Source: Oleiharenicola lentus (lineage in GTDB: Bacteria > Verrucomicrobiota > Verrucomicrobiia > Opitutales > Opitutaceae). From it: a DNA stretch of 64,000 bases. The stretch spans positions 186,001 through 250,000 of the forward strand of contig NZ_SDHX01000002.1 in the NCBI RefSeq assembly GCF_004118375.1, in the 5' to 3' direction. A program made the position numbers and the translations under genes. Positions 53,062 to 61,719 of the stretch are shown here, piece after piece. Each line of letters opens with the position of its first letter. The stretch's first letter is position 1. A model generated the notes under the pieces. It searched no databases. It saw nothing but the letters and a program-made list of their open reading frames with translations, and was not told where the DNA came from.

Positions 53062-53219
53062 GGCGGGGCCGCGCAACGCGGAGACGAGGGACCATGGACC
53101 AGGGACCACGGACCGATAAGGTATCCGGGATGAGGGTCAGCAATGGTCGGGTGGTTGATCATGGGATGTGTTCTTTGGTCTTTCGTCTCTGGTCTTTGGT
53201 CTGCGCGCCGGCGGGCCGC
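53062..53219. repeat. GGACCA / TGGTCT inverted phrases between fliA and motA
   Basis: Three GGACCA-type units near 53088-53113 face three TGGTCT-type units near 53173-53205, forming a long imperfect inverted repeat. No motA promoter motif is clear. Confidence 0.55.
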
Positions 53220-54026
53220 TCACTTGTTGCGGGCGCGCCCGAGGAAACCGCGCAGGCCCAGGATGGTCTGCGAGTGGATCTGGCAAATGCGGGATTCCGT
53301 CAGGCCAAAGACTTCGGCGATTTCGGCGAGACGCATGTTTTCAAAGTAATACATGGCGAGTATCTTCCGGGGTATATCGGGCAGATCGGCCATCCTTTGA
53401 GTGAGAAGTTTTAACAACTCCTCCTTCTCGAGGTTCTCGCGGCCGGTCACGTCGTTGTCGTCGGCCAGAAACTCGTGCAGCGAAGCGCCTTCCGAATCTT
53501 CGCCGGCGGCGTGCGAATCGAGGGCCACAAAGGTCACCGGACGCGATTCGTCGAGCCACTTGCGGTATTCGGCCTGGGAAACGCCCAATTCCTCGCAGAT
53601 CTCGTCCTCGGTGGCCGTGCGGCCGATGCGCTGCTCGAGGTCGTTGATGGACTCCTTCATCTTGCGGGCGCGGGCGCGCGTGCGGCGCGGGCACCAGTCA
53701 AGGCGGCGGAGTTCGTCGAGCACGGCGCCGCGGATGCGGGTGGCCGCGTAGCCGGCGAAGGTGTTGCCCTGCTCCGGATTGTATTTGCGGACAGCGGCGA
53801 TGAGGCCGGTGACGCCGACACTGTAGAGGTCGTCGGCATCGATGTGTGGCGGGAGGGTGAGCTTGATGCGGTCCACGACATTGCGGACCAACGGGAGGAA
53901 GCGCTCGATCAAATCCTTTTCATCGATGGCTCCGGAGGAAACGCCCTGATAGACACGCCAGGCGGCGCTCGCGGGCTTTGCATCCATGCCGCAGTCTTTT
54001 TCTTTGAGGACGGCAGCGGTTTTCAT
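53220..54026 (-). CDS. fliA: Flagellar sigma factor FliA (sigma-28)
   Basis: The 268-residue protein has sigma-70-family region 2 (FLPLVRNVVDRIKLTLPPHIDADDLYSVGVTGLIAAVRKYNPEQGNTFAGYAATRIRGAVLDELRRLDWCPR), region 3 (NDLEQRIGRTATEDEICEELGVSQAEYRKWL) and region 4 (LTQRMADLPDIPRKILAMYYFENMRLAEIAEVFGLTESRICQIHSQTILGLRGFL). This is FliA/WhiG type. It would transcribe late flagellar and chemotaxis genes. No clear TAAA-N15-GCCGATAA promoter was found for genes in the window, and no anti-sigma FlgM gene is present. Confidence 0.94.
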   Translation of the reverse strand: MKTAAVLKEKDCGMDAKPASAAWRVYQGVSSGAIDEKDLIERFLPLVRNVVDRIKLTLPPHIDADDLYSVGVTGLIAAVRKYNPEQGNTFAGYAATRIRGAVLDELRRLDWCPRRTRARARKMKESINDLEQRIGRTATEDEICEELGVSQAEYRKWLDESRPVTFVALDSHAAGEDSEGASLHEFLADDNDVTGRENLEKEELLKLLTQRMADLPDIPRKILAMYYFENMRLAEIAEVFGLTESRICQIHSQTILGLRGFLGRARNK

Positions 54027-54062
54027 GATTCAGGTGTGGTTGTAGGTTGGGTTGCAGAAAGT

Positions 54063-54305
54063 TTACTTGGCCTTGGCGGCGGAGGCGGCCGCCTGGGCGG
54101 CGACCGCGGCACGCTGGCGGGCGACGACCGTGTCGCGGAGACCCGCGAGCACGATGGTCCAGAACCAGCGGAAAAGAACGGCGCCGGCCAGACAGCCGAC
54201 GGCCGCGTCGAGAAACACTCGGTCGGGCGCATGATTGAGCGCCCAGCTCGTGACGAGGCCGACGAGGAAGCCCATGAGGCCGCCGCTGAGAAAAACGAAT
54301 TTCAT
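54063..54305 (-). CDS. Small membrane protein between flhF and fliA
   Basis: The 80-residue protein has two hydrophobic segments (FVFLSGGLMGFLVGLVTSWAL and AAVGCLAGAVLFRWFWTIVLAGL) and an Ala/Lys-rich coiled tail. Its start overlaps the stop of flhF by 4 nt, so it is translationally coupled to it. In many bacteria flhG (a MinD-type ATPase) holds this position; here it is absent. Function unknown; a role with FlhF in placing the flagellum at the membrane is a guess. Confidence 0.65.
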   Translation of the reverse strand: MKFVFLSGGLMGFLVGLVTSWALNHAPDRVFLDAAVGCLAGAVLFRWFWTIVLAGLRDTVVARQRAAVAAQAAASAAKAK

Positions 54306-55417
54306 GCGGCATCCTCCCCGGAGTCATCAGAACCGTCGGCGGCAGATTCATCGCCCACGGGCAGGGTGCGGCGGGTGAGCGCCTCGAAGACCTCCTCGTC
54401 GCACTCACCGGTCAGCGAAGAGCCGGTGGAGAGGAAGAGCGGCTCGAGACCGCCGTCGATGAGGTAGTCCCAGAGGCGGCCCCACTGCGACAGTTCGTCG
54501 AGATGGGTGAAGACGACGTGCGTGGCGCCCAGCTCGCGACCGCGGGCGTAGCCGGCGCGGAGCGCGGCGTGGCCATAGGCGGCGTTGAGCACGAGCACGC
54601 GCTCGGTGATCTGCTCGCGGTCGAGAAAGGCCGCGAGCGGCGCGTTGGCCTCGGGATCGCGGAGCGAGAGCGCGGGCAGGTCGAAATAGACGAAGCCGCC
54701 GGGCGTGGCCGGACGGGTCGAGGCCGGGAAGTGGGCAACCGGCACGCCCAGCGCCTCGCAGAAGACGGGCAGCGGACCGCGCGACATCGGCTGGTCAAAC
54801 TCGGCGGTCACGACGTGGCCGATCCGCGCGCGGCGCGAGACCTCGGCGCCGAGCCACTTGCAAAGCGCGGTGGTGCGGCCGGTGCCGGCGGGACCGAAAA
54901 AGGCCGCGCGGGTGAGCGGTGCCGCCTGCCGGCGGTTGCCCGCGACGCGCCGCAGGTAACGGCCGGTCTCGACCAGCGCACGGTGCAGCGGCATTTCCTG
55001 GAGCGAGGCCCAGACGGGAGATTTTTCCAGACGCACCATGATGGCCTCGGAGAAGCCGGAGCGGCGCAGCAGTGGCGCGAGTTCCGGGCGGGCGTTCGGG
55101 GAAAGCGAGGTGATGAGCCGGCGCGGCGACTGGACCACGGCGCGGGGCGCGGGCGCGGGTTCGGGAGCGACCGGGGAAGCGACTTCGTCGCTCGTCGCGA
55201 GCAGGCTCGCTCCCACCGGGGAGGCGGCCGCAACGGCCACCGGCGCATCCATCGCCGCGATGACCTCGATCTTGGGCGAGGCCCAGAGACCGCGGAGGCC
55301 CGTCGGCTCGACCGTGCGCACCGAAAGCACGCGGGCGTGTTCGCCGAGCCGCTCGCGAATAACCGAGGCGGCCTCGTGCGCGTTGTTGACGGTGAACTTG
55401 TAGCAGGGGGAAGACAT
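54302..55417 (-). CDS. flhF: SRP-type GTPase FlhF
   Basis: The 371-residue protein begins YKFTVNNAHEAASVIRERLGEHARVLSVRTVEPTG (FlhF basic domain). After an Ala/Pro-rich linker it has an NG domain with P-loop FFGPAGTGRTTALCKWL (near 172-187), then THVVFTHLDELSQWGRLWDYL, where HLDE stands where SRP GTPases have TKLDE. FlhF sets flagellar number and pole position. The P-loop GPAGTGRTT departs from the usual GxTGVGKTT (Arg for Lys), so GTP binding may be altered. Confidence 0.85.
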   Translation of the reverse strand: MSSPCYKFTVNNAHEAASVIRERLGEHARVLSVRTVEPTGLRGLWASPKIEVIAAMDAPVAVAAASPVGASLLATSDEVASPVAPEPAPAPRAVVQSPRRLITSLSPNARPELAPLLRRSGFSEAIMVRLEKSPVWASLQEMPLHRALVETGRYLRRVAGNRRQAAPLTRAAFFGPAGTGRTTALCKWLGAEVSRRARIGHVVTAEFDQPMSRGPLPVFCEALGVPVAHFPASTRPATPGGFVYFDLPALSLRDPEANAPLAAFLDREQITERVLVLNAAYGHAALRAGYARGRELGATHVVFTHLDELSQWGRLWDYLIDGGLEPLFLSTGSSLTGECDEEVFEALTRRTLPVGDESAADGSDDSGEDAA

Positions 55418-55449
55418 CGGGGTTTCGATTTTTGATTCTCGAGTTTCGA

Positions 55450-57609
55450 TCAGGCGGCCGCCTTAAGGGGCAGCTGCTGCAGGTGCGCGGGAAGGGTGAC
55501 GATGCCGGCATTCTCGATCTCGGTGGCGGTCGGCAGCTCCTGGTAGGCGAGCACCGTGAGGCGCGGGAACGAGGGCTCGAGGAAGCGGCGCACCGGAAGC
55601 CGGTTCTCGGTCGAGACGACCAGCACGGCGGGCGAACCCGAGGCGGTGAGCTGGCCGGTCTTGCGGTTCAGCTCCTCGATGAGGTGGCGGCCGGTGGCCG
55701 GATCAAGGGCGAGCCCCACGTCGGTGGCGGAGCGATGGACCTTGGTGCCGAGGATCTGCTCGAAGCGCGGGTCGAGCGTGATGGCCCGCAGGGCGCCGGG
55801 CCGGCTCTCCAACTCCGGTACGAAGTAGAGCCCGAGGCGGCGGCGCACGAGTTCGCTGAGATCGTCGGGATTCTTGGAGAGAGACGCGAAGTCGGCGATG
55901 CCCTCGAGGATGACCGGGAGATTGATGATCGCGATGCCCTCGCGCAGGAGGTTCTGCAGCACGCGCTGGATGATGCCGAGGTTGACCAGGTCGGGCAGCA
56001 ACTCGGCGATAAGCGCGGAGTGCGAGCCCTTCAGGTGGTCCACCAGCGCAGAGACATCCTGGCGGCCGATGAGCAGGTGGGCGTTGGCCTTGAGCGTCTC
56101 GGAGAGGTGCGTGATGAGGACCGAGGACGGGTCCACGACGGTGTAATTGTTCAGCTCGGCGGTCTTGCGCTCGCCCTCGTCGATCCAGGTGGCGTCGAGG
56201 TTGAAGACCGGCTCGCGCGTGGGCTGGCCACGGAGCTTGATGGTGCTGCCGGCGACGTTCATCGCGAGCAGGCGGCCGGGGAGAATGGTGCCGCGGGCGA
56301 CGGGTTTGCCGCGGAGCAGGAAGCGGTAGTCGTTGGCCTCGAGCTCGAGGTTGTCGCGCACGGAGACCGGCGGCACGACGATGCCCTTCTCACGGGCCAG
56401 GGTCTTGCGGACGCCGGTGACGCGGGCGAGCAGGTCGCCGCCGTTGCGGGCCTCGGCGAGCGGGAGCAGGCCGTAGCCGATTTCGATCGAGAAGGTGTCC
56501 ACTTCGGTGAGCTTGCGCACGTCCTCGGTGGGAGGAGCGATCGGAGCGGCGGGCGCGCCGGCTTCACCGGGTTTGCCGGTGGCGGACGCAGCGCCCTTGG
56601 CGCCGGGCTTGGCGGCCGAGGTCTCGGTAACCGCTTCCCCACCCTCGGTATCCTTGAAAGACCGGGCGGCGAACATGGCCAGGCCGGCGAGGCCCATGAA
56701 GGGAATCAGCGGCATGCCGGGCATGAGGCCGAAGACCGCCATGCAGCCGGCGGCGAGCTTCAGCGCGCGGGGATAGCGGGCGATCTGGCCGGCGACCTGG
56801 GCACCGATGTTGTTGTTGTCCGAAGCGCGGGTGACGAGGAGACCGGCGCCGATGGAGATGATGAGCGCGGGGATCTGCGAAACGAGGCCGTCACCGATGG
56901 AGAGGAGGGTGAACTTCTGCAGCGACTCGCCGAGTGACATGTCCATCTGCAGCACGCCGATGGCGAAACCGCCGAGCACGTTGACAAGGGTGATGAGGAT
57001 GCCGGCGACGGCGTCGCCGCGCACGAACTTCGAGGCGCCGTCCATCGCGCCGTAGAAGTCGGCCTCTTTCTGCACCTTCAGGCGGCGGGCGGTGGCGGAA
57101 ACCTCGTCGATGATGCCGGCGTTCAGTTCGGCATCGATGGCCATCTGTTTGCCGGGGAGGGCGTCGAGGGTGAAGCGTGCGCTCACCTCGGCGATGCGGC
57201 CGGCACCCTTCGTGATCACCACAAAGTTGATCAGCACGAGGATGATGAAGACCACGGCGCCGACGATGTAGTTGCCCTGGATGACGAAGTGGCCGAACGA
57301 CTCGATGATCTCGCCGGCATAACCGGTGGAGAGAATCTGGCGGGTGGAGCTGATGTTCAGCGCGAGGCGGAAGAGGGTCAGGCCCAGCAGCATCACCGGG
57401 AAGCCGGAGAACTCGGGCGGGTCCTTCACATAGACGATGGCGAGCAGCACCAGCAGCGAGAGCCCGATGTTGAGGGCGAGCAGCACGTCGATGATGAACG
57501 GCGGCACCGGCAGCACCAGCAGGAGCACCGTGCCAAACAGGCCGACGGCGAACAGCAGGTCGGCGCGCTGCAGCAGGCGGGTGATGGAGTTGGAGCTGGA
57601 AACAGGCAT
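55450..57609 (-). CDS. flhA: Flagellar export-gate protein FlhA
   Basis: The 719-residue protein has eight N-terminal membrane segments (LLFAVGLFGTVLLLVLPVPPFIIDVLLALNIGLSLLVLLAIV...). It carries the conserved SGFPVMLLGLTLFRLALNISSTRQIL, the FHIPEP-type loop region (GKQMAIDAELNAGIID and EADFYGAMDGASKFVRGDAVAGILIT), and a large cytoplasmic domain. It is the main platform of the flagellar type III export gate. The frame extends to 57672 through repeat phrases; the ATG at 57609 is preferred. Confidence 0.95.
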   Translation of the reverse strand: MPVSSSNSITRLLQRADLLFAVGLFGTVLLLVLPVPPFIIDVLLALNIGLSLLVLLAIVYVKDPPEFSGFPVMLLGLTLFRLALNISSTRQILSTGYAGEIIESFGHFVIQGNYIVGAVVFIILVLINFVVITKGAGRIAEVSARFTLDALPGKQMAIDAELNAGIIDEVSATARRLKVQKEADFYGAMDGASKFVRGDAVAGILITLVNVLGGFAIGVLQMDMSLGESLQKFTLLSIGDGLVSQIPALIISIGAGLLVTRASDNNNIGAQVAGQIARYPRALKLAAGCMAVFGLMPGMPLIPFMGLAGLAMFAARSFKDTEGGEAVTETSAAKPGAKGAASATGKPGEAGAPAAPIAPPTEDVRKLTEVDTFSIEIGYGLLPLAEARNGGDLLARVTGVRKTLAREKGIVVPPVSVRDNLELEANDYRFLLRGKPVARGTILPGRLLAMNVAGSTIKLRGQPTREPVFNLDATWIDEGERKTAELNNYTVVDPSSVLITHLSETLKANAHLLIGRQDVSALVDHLKGSHSALIAELLPDLVNLGIIQRVLQNLLREGIAIINLPVILEGIADFASLSKNPDDLSELVRRRLGLYFVPELESRPGALRAITLDPRFEQILGTKVHRSATDVGLALDPATGRHLIEELNRKTGQLTASGSPAVLVVSTENRLPVRRFLEPSFPRLTVLAYQELPTATEIENAGIVTLPAHLQQLPLKAAA

Positions 57610-57739
57610 CGGGGGGACGGGACTACAGACTACGGACCACGGGACCACTGACCTCAGCGAAGAGGCGGGCATGTGTGGCGGTTGTCTGATCGGCAGTCAT
57701 GTAGTCTGTGGTCCGTGGTCTTGTGGTCTGCGGCGTGTA
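57610..57739. repeat. Long imperfect inverted repeat between flhB and flhA
   Basis: GACTACAGACTACGGACCAC (about 57621-57640) faces GTAGTCTGTGGTCCGTGGTC (about 57700-57720), forming a stem of roughly 20 bp with mismatches and a 60-nt loop. The GGACCAC unit is the same phrase seen at 49910 and 53088. Confidence 0.6.
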
Positions 57740-58843
57740 TTACGCCGCGGTCTCCAACCGGCGGGTCTTGAGCTGGTGGAAGTAGAAGCGGTGCGTGCGG
57801 TAAACGACGGCCAGGATCTCGGCGACGGCCTGGTAGAGACCGGGCGGGATGGCCTCGCCAACCTCGCCCATGGCAAAGAGCAGGCGGGCAACCGGCTTGT
57901 TCTCGACCGTCGGCACGCCGTGCTGGGCGGCGAGGGCCTTGAGGCGCTGCGCAAAACGGTTCTCGCCCTTGGCGAGCACGATCGGGGCCTTGTCCACGCC
58001 GCGCTCATACTTGAGCACGACGGCAAAGTGCGTCGGGTTGGTGACGACGACGTCGGCCGTGGCGACGGAGTCGAGCATCTGCTTCTGGAGGAGGCGGCGG
58101 GCCATGCGGCGCATGGCGCCCTTCACGTGGCCGTCGCCTTCCTGGTTCTTGTGCTCATCCTTGACCTCCTGGCGGGTCATCATGAGGTCCTGGCCGGTCT
58201 TGTATTTTTCCCAGGCGTAGCTGAGCGCGGCGATGACACCCAGCGAGAGAAGCAGGCGGCTGAAGAAACTCAGCGCGGCGTTATTGAGGAAGGTGCCCAG
58301 GTAAGCGGCCTCGACCGGCGCGGAAAAGAGCGGGTCGCCCAGCAACGTGCGGGCACCGAGGAAGAGCGTGAAACCGATGGCGATGAGCTTGAGCAGGTCG
58401 AGGCCCGCGCGCACCAGCGTGGCCTTGGAGAAGATGCGGCCGAAACCGGCCACGGGGTTGAGCGACTCGAGCTTGAAGCCGATCGCCTTGGGCGAGGCGC
58501 GGAAACCGCTCTGGATGCCACCGACCAGCAACGCGGCGACCGCGCAGGCGAGCAACACCGGGAGCAGACCCTCGCCCACGGTGAGGAACACGTCGTGCAG
58601 GTAGCCGGGCACCGTGGCGAGTTCGACCGGGCTGCGGCCGAACGTGGAGAAAATGCCGACGGTATACTCGGCGACATGACGCGCCGTGCTGCTGGCCGTG
58701 AAACCCAGCACGCCCAGCGCGGCGGCGAGGCTGAACAGCACCGACATCTCCGGACTCTTCGCGAACTGGCCCTTGTCGGCCGCCTCATTCAGGCGTTTGC
58801 CTGTGGGCTGTTCGGTTTTTTGGTCTTGGTCGGTGTCGGACAT
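57740..58843 (-). CDS. flhB: Flagellar export switch protein FlhB
   Basis: The 367-residue protein begins with a polar tail (SDTDQDQKTEQPTGKRLNEAADKGQFAKSPEMSVLF), has four membrane segments, and carries the autocleavage motif VVTNPTHFAVVLKYERG (NPTH) in its cytoplasmic domain. Self-cleavage at NPTH switches export from hook to filament substrates. It begins a probable transcription unit with a sigma-54 promoter just upstream. Confidence 0.95.
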   Translation of the reverse strand: MSDTDQDQKTEQPTGKRLNEAADKGQFAKSPEMSVLFSLAAALGVLGFTASSTARHVAEYTVGIFSTFGRSPVELATVPGYLHDVFLTVGEGLLPVLLACAVAALLVGGIQSGFRASPKAIGFKLESLNPVAGFGRIFSKATLVRAGLDLLKLIAIGFTLFLGARTLLGDPLFSAPVEAAYLGTFLNNAALSFFSRLLLSLGVIAALSYAWEKYKTGQDLMMTRQEVKDEHKNQEGDGHVKGAMRRMARRLLQKQMLDSVATADVVVTNPTHFAVVLKYERGVDKAPIVLAKGENRFAQRLKALAAQHGVPTVENKPVARLLFAMGEVGEAIPPGLYQAVAEILAVVYRTHRFYFHQLKTRRLETAA

Positions 58844-59226
58844 CGGGAGTGTGCCTCAATTTAGCAACGCCGATGCCAAGGATTCCTCTCACGCCGCTAA
58901 CCACTGGATGCCAACGATTAGAAATTTTAGTATCCGCCGGTCATTTTCCCGAATTCTTGAGCGAAAAATCGCGCGTTTTTTCCGGCAATTTTTGCCGGGA
59001 AGCCGCTTCCCGAGCGTGGCATGCGCAATCTGGGCGCTGCCCCGGGGCTAGAGCGTGGGCGAAAAAGTCTGGCTTGCGTGGACCAGCGCGCCTGGCCGCG
59101 CGGCATTTGCCTTGGAGCGCGACCAAGGTCGCTGGCCCACATGGAACTGAGCGAGCGTTATTCGAATCCGCTCTTCCCCTCCCTGCTGCTGCGCACTTTG
59201 CGACCGTCACGCGGGGACGGGTCTTC
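58844..59226. other. 383-bp spacer between fliR and flhB: promoter region
   Basis: Besides the sigma-54 site at 58863-58879, it contains an A/T-armed dyad GAAAAA...TTTTTC (58963-58968, 58977-58982) and a perfect hairpin CCGGCAA-ttt-TTGCCGG (58982-58998). Both lie about 85-120 bp upstream of the promoter, where activator-binding sites for sigma-54 promoters usually sit. The rest (59000-59226) shows no gene or clear motif. No fliR terminator is evident. Confidence 0.5.
58863..58879 (-). promoter_or_regulatory. Sigma-54 promoter upstream of flhB
   Basis: Read on the - strand, TTGGCATCGGCGTTGCT has the correct 12-base GG-to-GC spacing and is identical over 19 nt (with flanks) to the site before flgF. 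The transcription start would be near 58853, about 10 nt before the flhB ATG. It lies in the largest gap of the cluster. Confidence 0.78.
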
Positions 59227-59979
59227 TTACCGCGCGACCAACTGCAGCATCTGCGTCGGGATTTCGCCGAATTCGACGAAAAGATACCGGGCGATCAGCG
59301 CGCCCGCCGTGGCCAGCAGGGCCAGGCCGAGAAAGGCGCGCACGGAAAAGCTGAGGATGAAGACATTCATGCGCGACACCGCGCGGCCCAACACCGAAAA
59401 GGCGAGCGTCACGAGAAAGTTGAGGGCAATGAACGGCGCGGCGATGCGCACGCCCAGTTCAATGACCCGCGACGTCGCGAGCGTCACCTGCTCCATGGCC
59501 CCCTGCCCCAGCACGGGCATGCCCGGCGCAGCGAACTCAAAGCTCCGCGCAAAGGCGGTGATCACGGTCAGGTGGGCGCCAAAGAGGAAAAACAACAACA
59601 CGGCCAGGGCCATGACGAAAGCCGCCAGCGGCTCGGAGGCCACTTCCGGCGCCCCGAAACCGGGGGTGGCGGCCAGACCGATTTCGGAGGAAATCATGCG
59701 GGCCGCCATCTCGACCGCGGCAAAGGTCACCCGCACCATGAAACCCATGGCCAGTCCGAGCACGACCTCTCCGGCGGCGGCCAGCGCCAGGCCACTCAGG
59801 CTGGCGGGCATGCGGCCCTCGGGCACGATGCCGCTCACGAGAATTGTCAGGCAAAGGGCAATGGCCACCCGCACCATCGGCGGGATGCTGCGATCGTTAC
59901 CCAACGACGGCAGCAACAGCACGATGCCGATGCCCCGCAGGAACACCATCAGGAAGGCGTAGAGGTAGCCGGCGGTCAT
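59227..59979 (-). CDS. fliR: Flagellar export-gate protein FliR
   Basis: The 250-residue membrane protein ([49 protein letters not shown]...) has about six hydrophobic segments, the [25 protein letters not shown] motif, and the order FliP-Q-R. It is part of the export-gate core with FliP and FliQ. Confidence 0.93.
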   Translation of the reverse strand: MTAGYLYAFLMVFLRGIGIVLLLPSLGNDRSIPPMVRVAIALCLTILVSGIVPEGRMPASLSGLALAAAGEVVLGLAMGFMVRVTFAAVEMAARMISSEIGLAATPGFGAPEVASEPLAAFVMALAVLLFFLFGAHLTVITAFARSFEFAAPGMPVLGQGAMEQVTLATSRVIELGVRIAAPFIALNFLVTLAFSVLGRAVSRMNVFILSFSVRAFLGLALLATAGALIARYLFVEFGEIPTQMLQLVAR

Positions 59980-60016
59980 GGCGGGACGTGGAACCGGGCG
60001 GGCCGCGCGGGCGGTC

Positions 60017-60286
60017 TCAGTGCGCGAGGCCCGGCATGCGGTTGATGACCGAGATGGCGAACTCCGTCAGCGACCGCAGCAGCCAAGGCGTGAGCAGCAG
60101 GGCGAGTCCGGCCAGGGCGATGAGTTTCGGAGCAAAGGTCAGCGTCGGCTCCTGCAGCGAAGTCACCGACTGGAGCAGGCTGGAAACCAGGCCCACGACC
60201 ATGAGCGTGAGCAAGAACGGCGCCACAATGTAGAGCGCGAACATGACCGTGGTCTTGAACAGATCGATGGCGATTTCCGGATTCAT
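60017..60286 (-). CDS. fliQ: Flagellar export-gate protein FliQ
   Basis: The 89-residue protein has two membrane helices ([64 protein letters not shown]) and the conserved [16 protein letters not shown] loop of FliQ. It lies 7 bp after fliP. Confidence 0.95.
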   Translation of the reverse strand: MNPEIAIDLFKTTVMFALYIVAPFLLTLMVVGLVSSLLQSVTSLQEPTLTFAPKLIALAGLALLLTPWLLRSLTEFAISVINRMPGLAH

Positions 60287-60293
60287 GAAGGCG

Positions 60294-61094
60294 TCAGCTG
60301 AAGCTTTGCACGAGCGACTGCACGATCAGGCGCCAGCCGTCCACAAGGACGAACAGCAGCAGCTTGAAGGGCAGCGACACGACGTTGGGCGGCATCATCA
60401 TCATGCCCAGCGCCATCAGCACGGAGGACACGAGGAAGTCGATGACGAGGAAGGGCAGAAACAGCAGGAAGCCCATCTGGAAGGCGGACTGGAGCTCGCT
60501 GAGCACAAAGGCGGGAATCACGACGCGCATCGGCAGGTCCTTGACCGGCGTCGGGCCGTAGCCGCCGAGCTGCAGGAAATACTCCAGGTTGCTGGTCCGT
60601 GTCTGCTTCAGCATGAAGTCGCGCAGCGGCGCGGCGCCCTTGTCAAAGGCCTCGGCCGAGGTGATCTGCTTGTTCATGAACGGCTGGACCGCCTCGGTGT
60701 TGATGCGGTCGAAGGTCGGCCCCATGATGAAGAAGGTCAGGAAAAGGGAGAGTCCGATGATGATCTGGTTCGACGGGGCGCTGGGCACACCGAGCGCGGT
60801 GCGCACGAAGCCCAGCACGATCACGATGCGCGTGAAGCTCGTCATCAGCAGCACCAGCGAGGGCGCCACCGACAGGAGCGTCATCATGAGCACCAGCTGC
60901 ACGGCCACGCTCAGGTCGGCCGGACGGTCGGTGCCCTCGAGATTGATGTTCAGGCGCAGCGGGCTGTTTGCCGCGGTCGCGGCGGGGGCCGGGGCGGCCG
61001 GCGGGGTCGCAGTCGCCGCTTGCGCGAAAACATCCGTCGCCAGCAGCAGGCTGGCGACGAGCAGGAGCAGGAAAAGGCGGTAACGCGGCTTCAT
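60294..61094 (-). CDS. fliP: Flagellar export-gate protein FliP
   Basis: The 266-residue protein has a cleavable signal (MKPRYRLFLLLLVASLLLATDVFA) and FliP motifs: VQLVLMMTLLSVAPSLVLLMTSFTRIVIVLGFVRTALG, SNQIIIGLSLFLTFFIMGP, and FQMGFLLFLPFLVIDFLVSSVLMALGMMMMPP. It forms the export channel with FliQ and FliR. Its ATG overlaps the fliO stop (ATGA). A longer upstream open frame is an artefact of GC-rich sequence. Confidence 0.95.
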   Translation of the reverse strand: MKPRYRLFLLLLVASLLLATDVFAQAATATPPAAPAPAATAANSPLRLNINLEGTDRPADLSVAVQLVLMMTLLSVAPSLVLLMTSFTRIVIVLGFVRTALGVPSAPSNQIIIGLSLFLTFFIMGPTFDRINTEAVQPFMNKQITSAEAFDKGAAPLRDFMLKQTRTSNLEYFLQLGGYGPTPVKDLPMRVVIPAFVLSELQSAFQMGFLLFLPFLVIDFLVSSVLMALGMMMMPPNVVSLPFKLLLFVLVDGWRLIVQSLVQSFS

Positions 61095-61471
61095 TTCCCC
61101 GGGGTCTCGGTGCCGTCCAAGGGCGTGAGCATCGCGATGCTGCCGGGGCAGACCCCGAGCAGAAACTTGCGTCCGTCGTAGTCGGCCACGACGAGATATT
61201 GGCGGGAGCCGAGCGAGCGGCTCTCCACGATATTCAGGCGCGCGGCCTGGCCGGAGACACCGGCGGCGCGGCGCTTCTGCCAGAGCCACCAGCCCGCGGC
61301 GGCGGCCACGGCGGCGGTGCCCAGCAGGAGAAAAGTGTTGGTGCGACCGGACTCCGTCGCCGAGGGCGCGCCGGCGGGCGCGGTACCGCGCGGGTAGATG
61401 ACGTCGTCCTTCGACTGCGCCAGCAGCGGCAGGGCGAGGGCCAGGCCGAGAATGATCGTTGCCGCCCTCAT
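61091..61471 (-). CDS. fliO: Flagellar protein FliO
   Basis: The 126-residue protein has a signal or first helix (MRAATIILGLALALPLLA), a membrane helix (TFLLLGTAAVAAAAGWWLW) and the FliO domain RLNIVESRSLGSRQYLVVADYDGRKFLLGVCPGSIAMLTPL. It helps FliP assemble. It overlaps fliN and fliP by 4 nt each. Confidence 0.87.
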   Translation of the reverse strand: MRAATIILGLALALPLLAQSKDDVIYPRGTAPAGAPSATESGRTNTFLLLGTAAVAAAAGWWLWQKRRAAGVSGQAARLNIVESRSLGSRQYLVVADYDGRKFLLGVCPGSIAMLTPLDGTETPGK

Positions 61472-61719
61472 GGCTGGCCGCTGCCGACCAACTCGGTGAT
61501 CTTGATGCCGAAGTGGTCCTCGACCACGACGACCTCGCCGTAGGCGACGAGCTTGTCGTTGACGTAGAGACCGACGGGGTCGTTGGCCTGTTGCGTGAGC
61601 TGGACGACGGAGCCGGGCGACAGCTCAAGCACGTCGCGCATCGGCAGATGGCAGGAGCCAAGCTGCACGGTCACTTTGACCTTCACGTCGAGGACGATAT
61701 CAAGGGTTTTTTCTTCCAT
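61468..61719 (-). CDS. fliN: Flagellar switch protein FliN
   Basis: The 83-residue protein is essentially one SpoA domain (LDIVLDVKVKVTVQLGSCHLPMRDVLELSPGSVVQLTQQANDPVGLYVNDKLVAYGEVVVVEDHFGIKITEL), the part of FliN that forms the C-ring base. It is shorter than E. coli FliN, lacking the N-terminal extension. Its start lies 20 bp inside the end of fliM. Confidence 0.93.
   Translation of the reverse strand: MEEKTLDIVLDVKVKVTVQLGSCHLPMRDVLELSPGSVVQLTQQANDPVGLYVNDKLVAYGEVVVVEDHFGIKITELVGSGQP

Noticed and set aside
53105-53120. CCGATAAG resembling a sigma-28 -10 element
   Set aside because: It points rightward, away from motA, and has no TAAA 15 bp upstream.
58982-58998. Hairpin CCGGCAA-ttt-TTGCCGG as a fliR terminator
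   Set aside because: On the - strand the hairpin is followed by an A-run, not a T-run, so it is not a leftward terminator.
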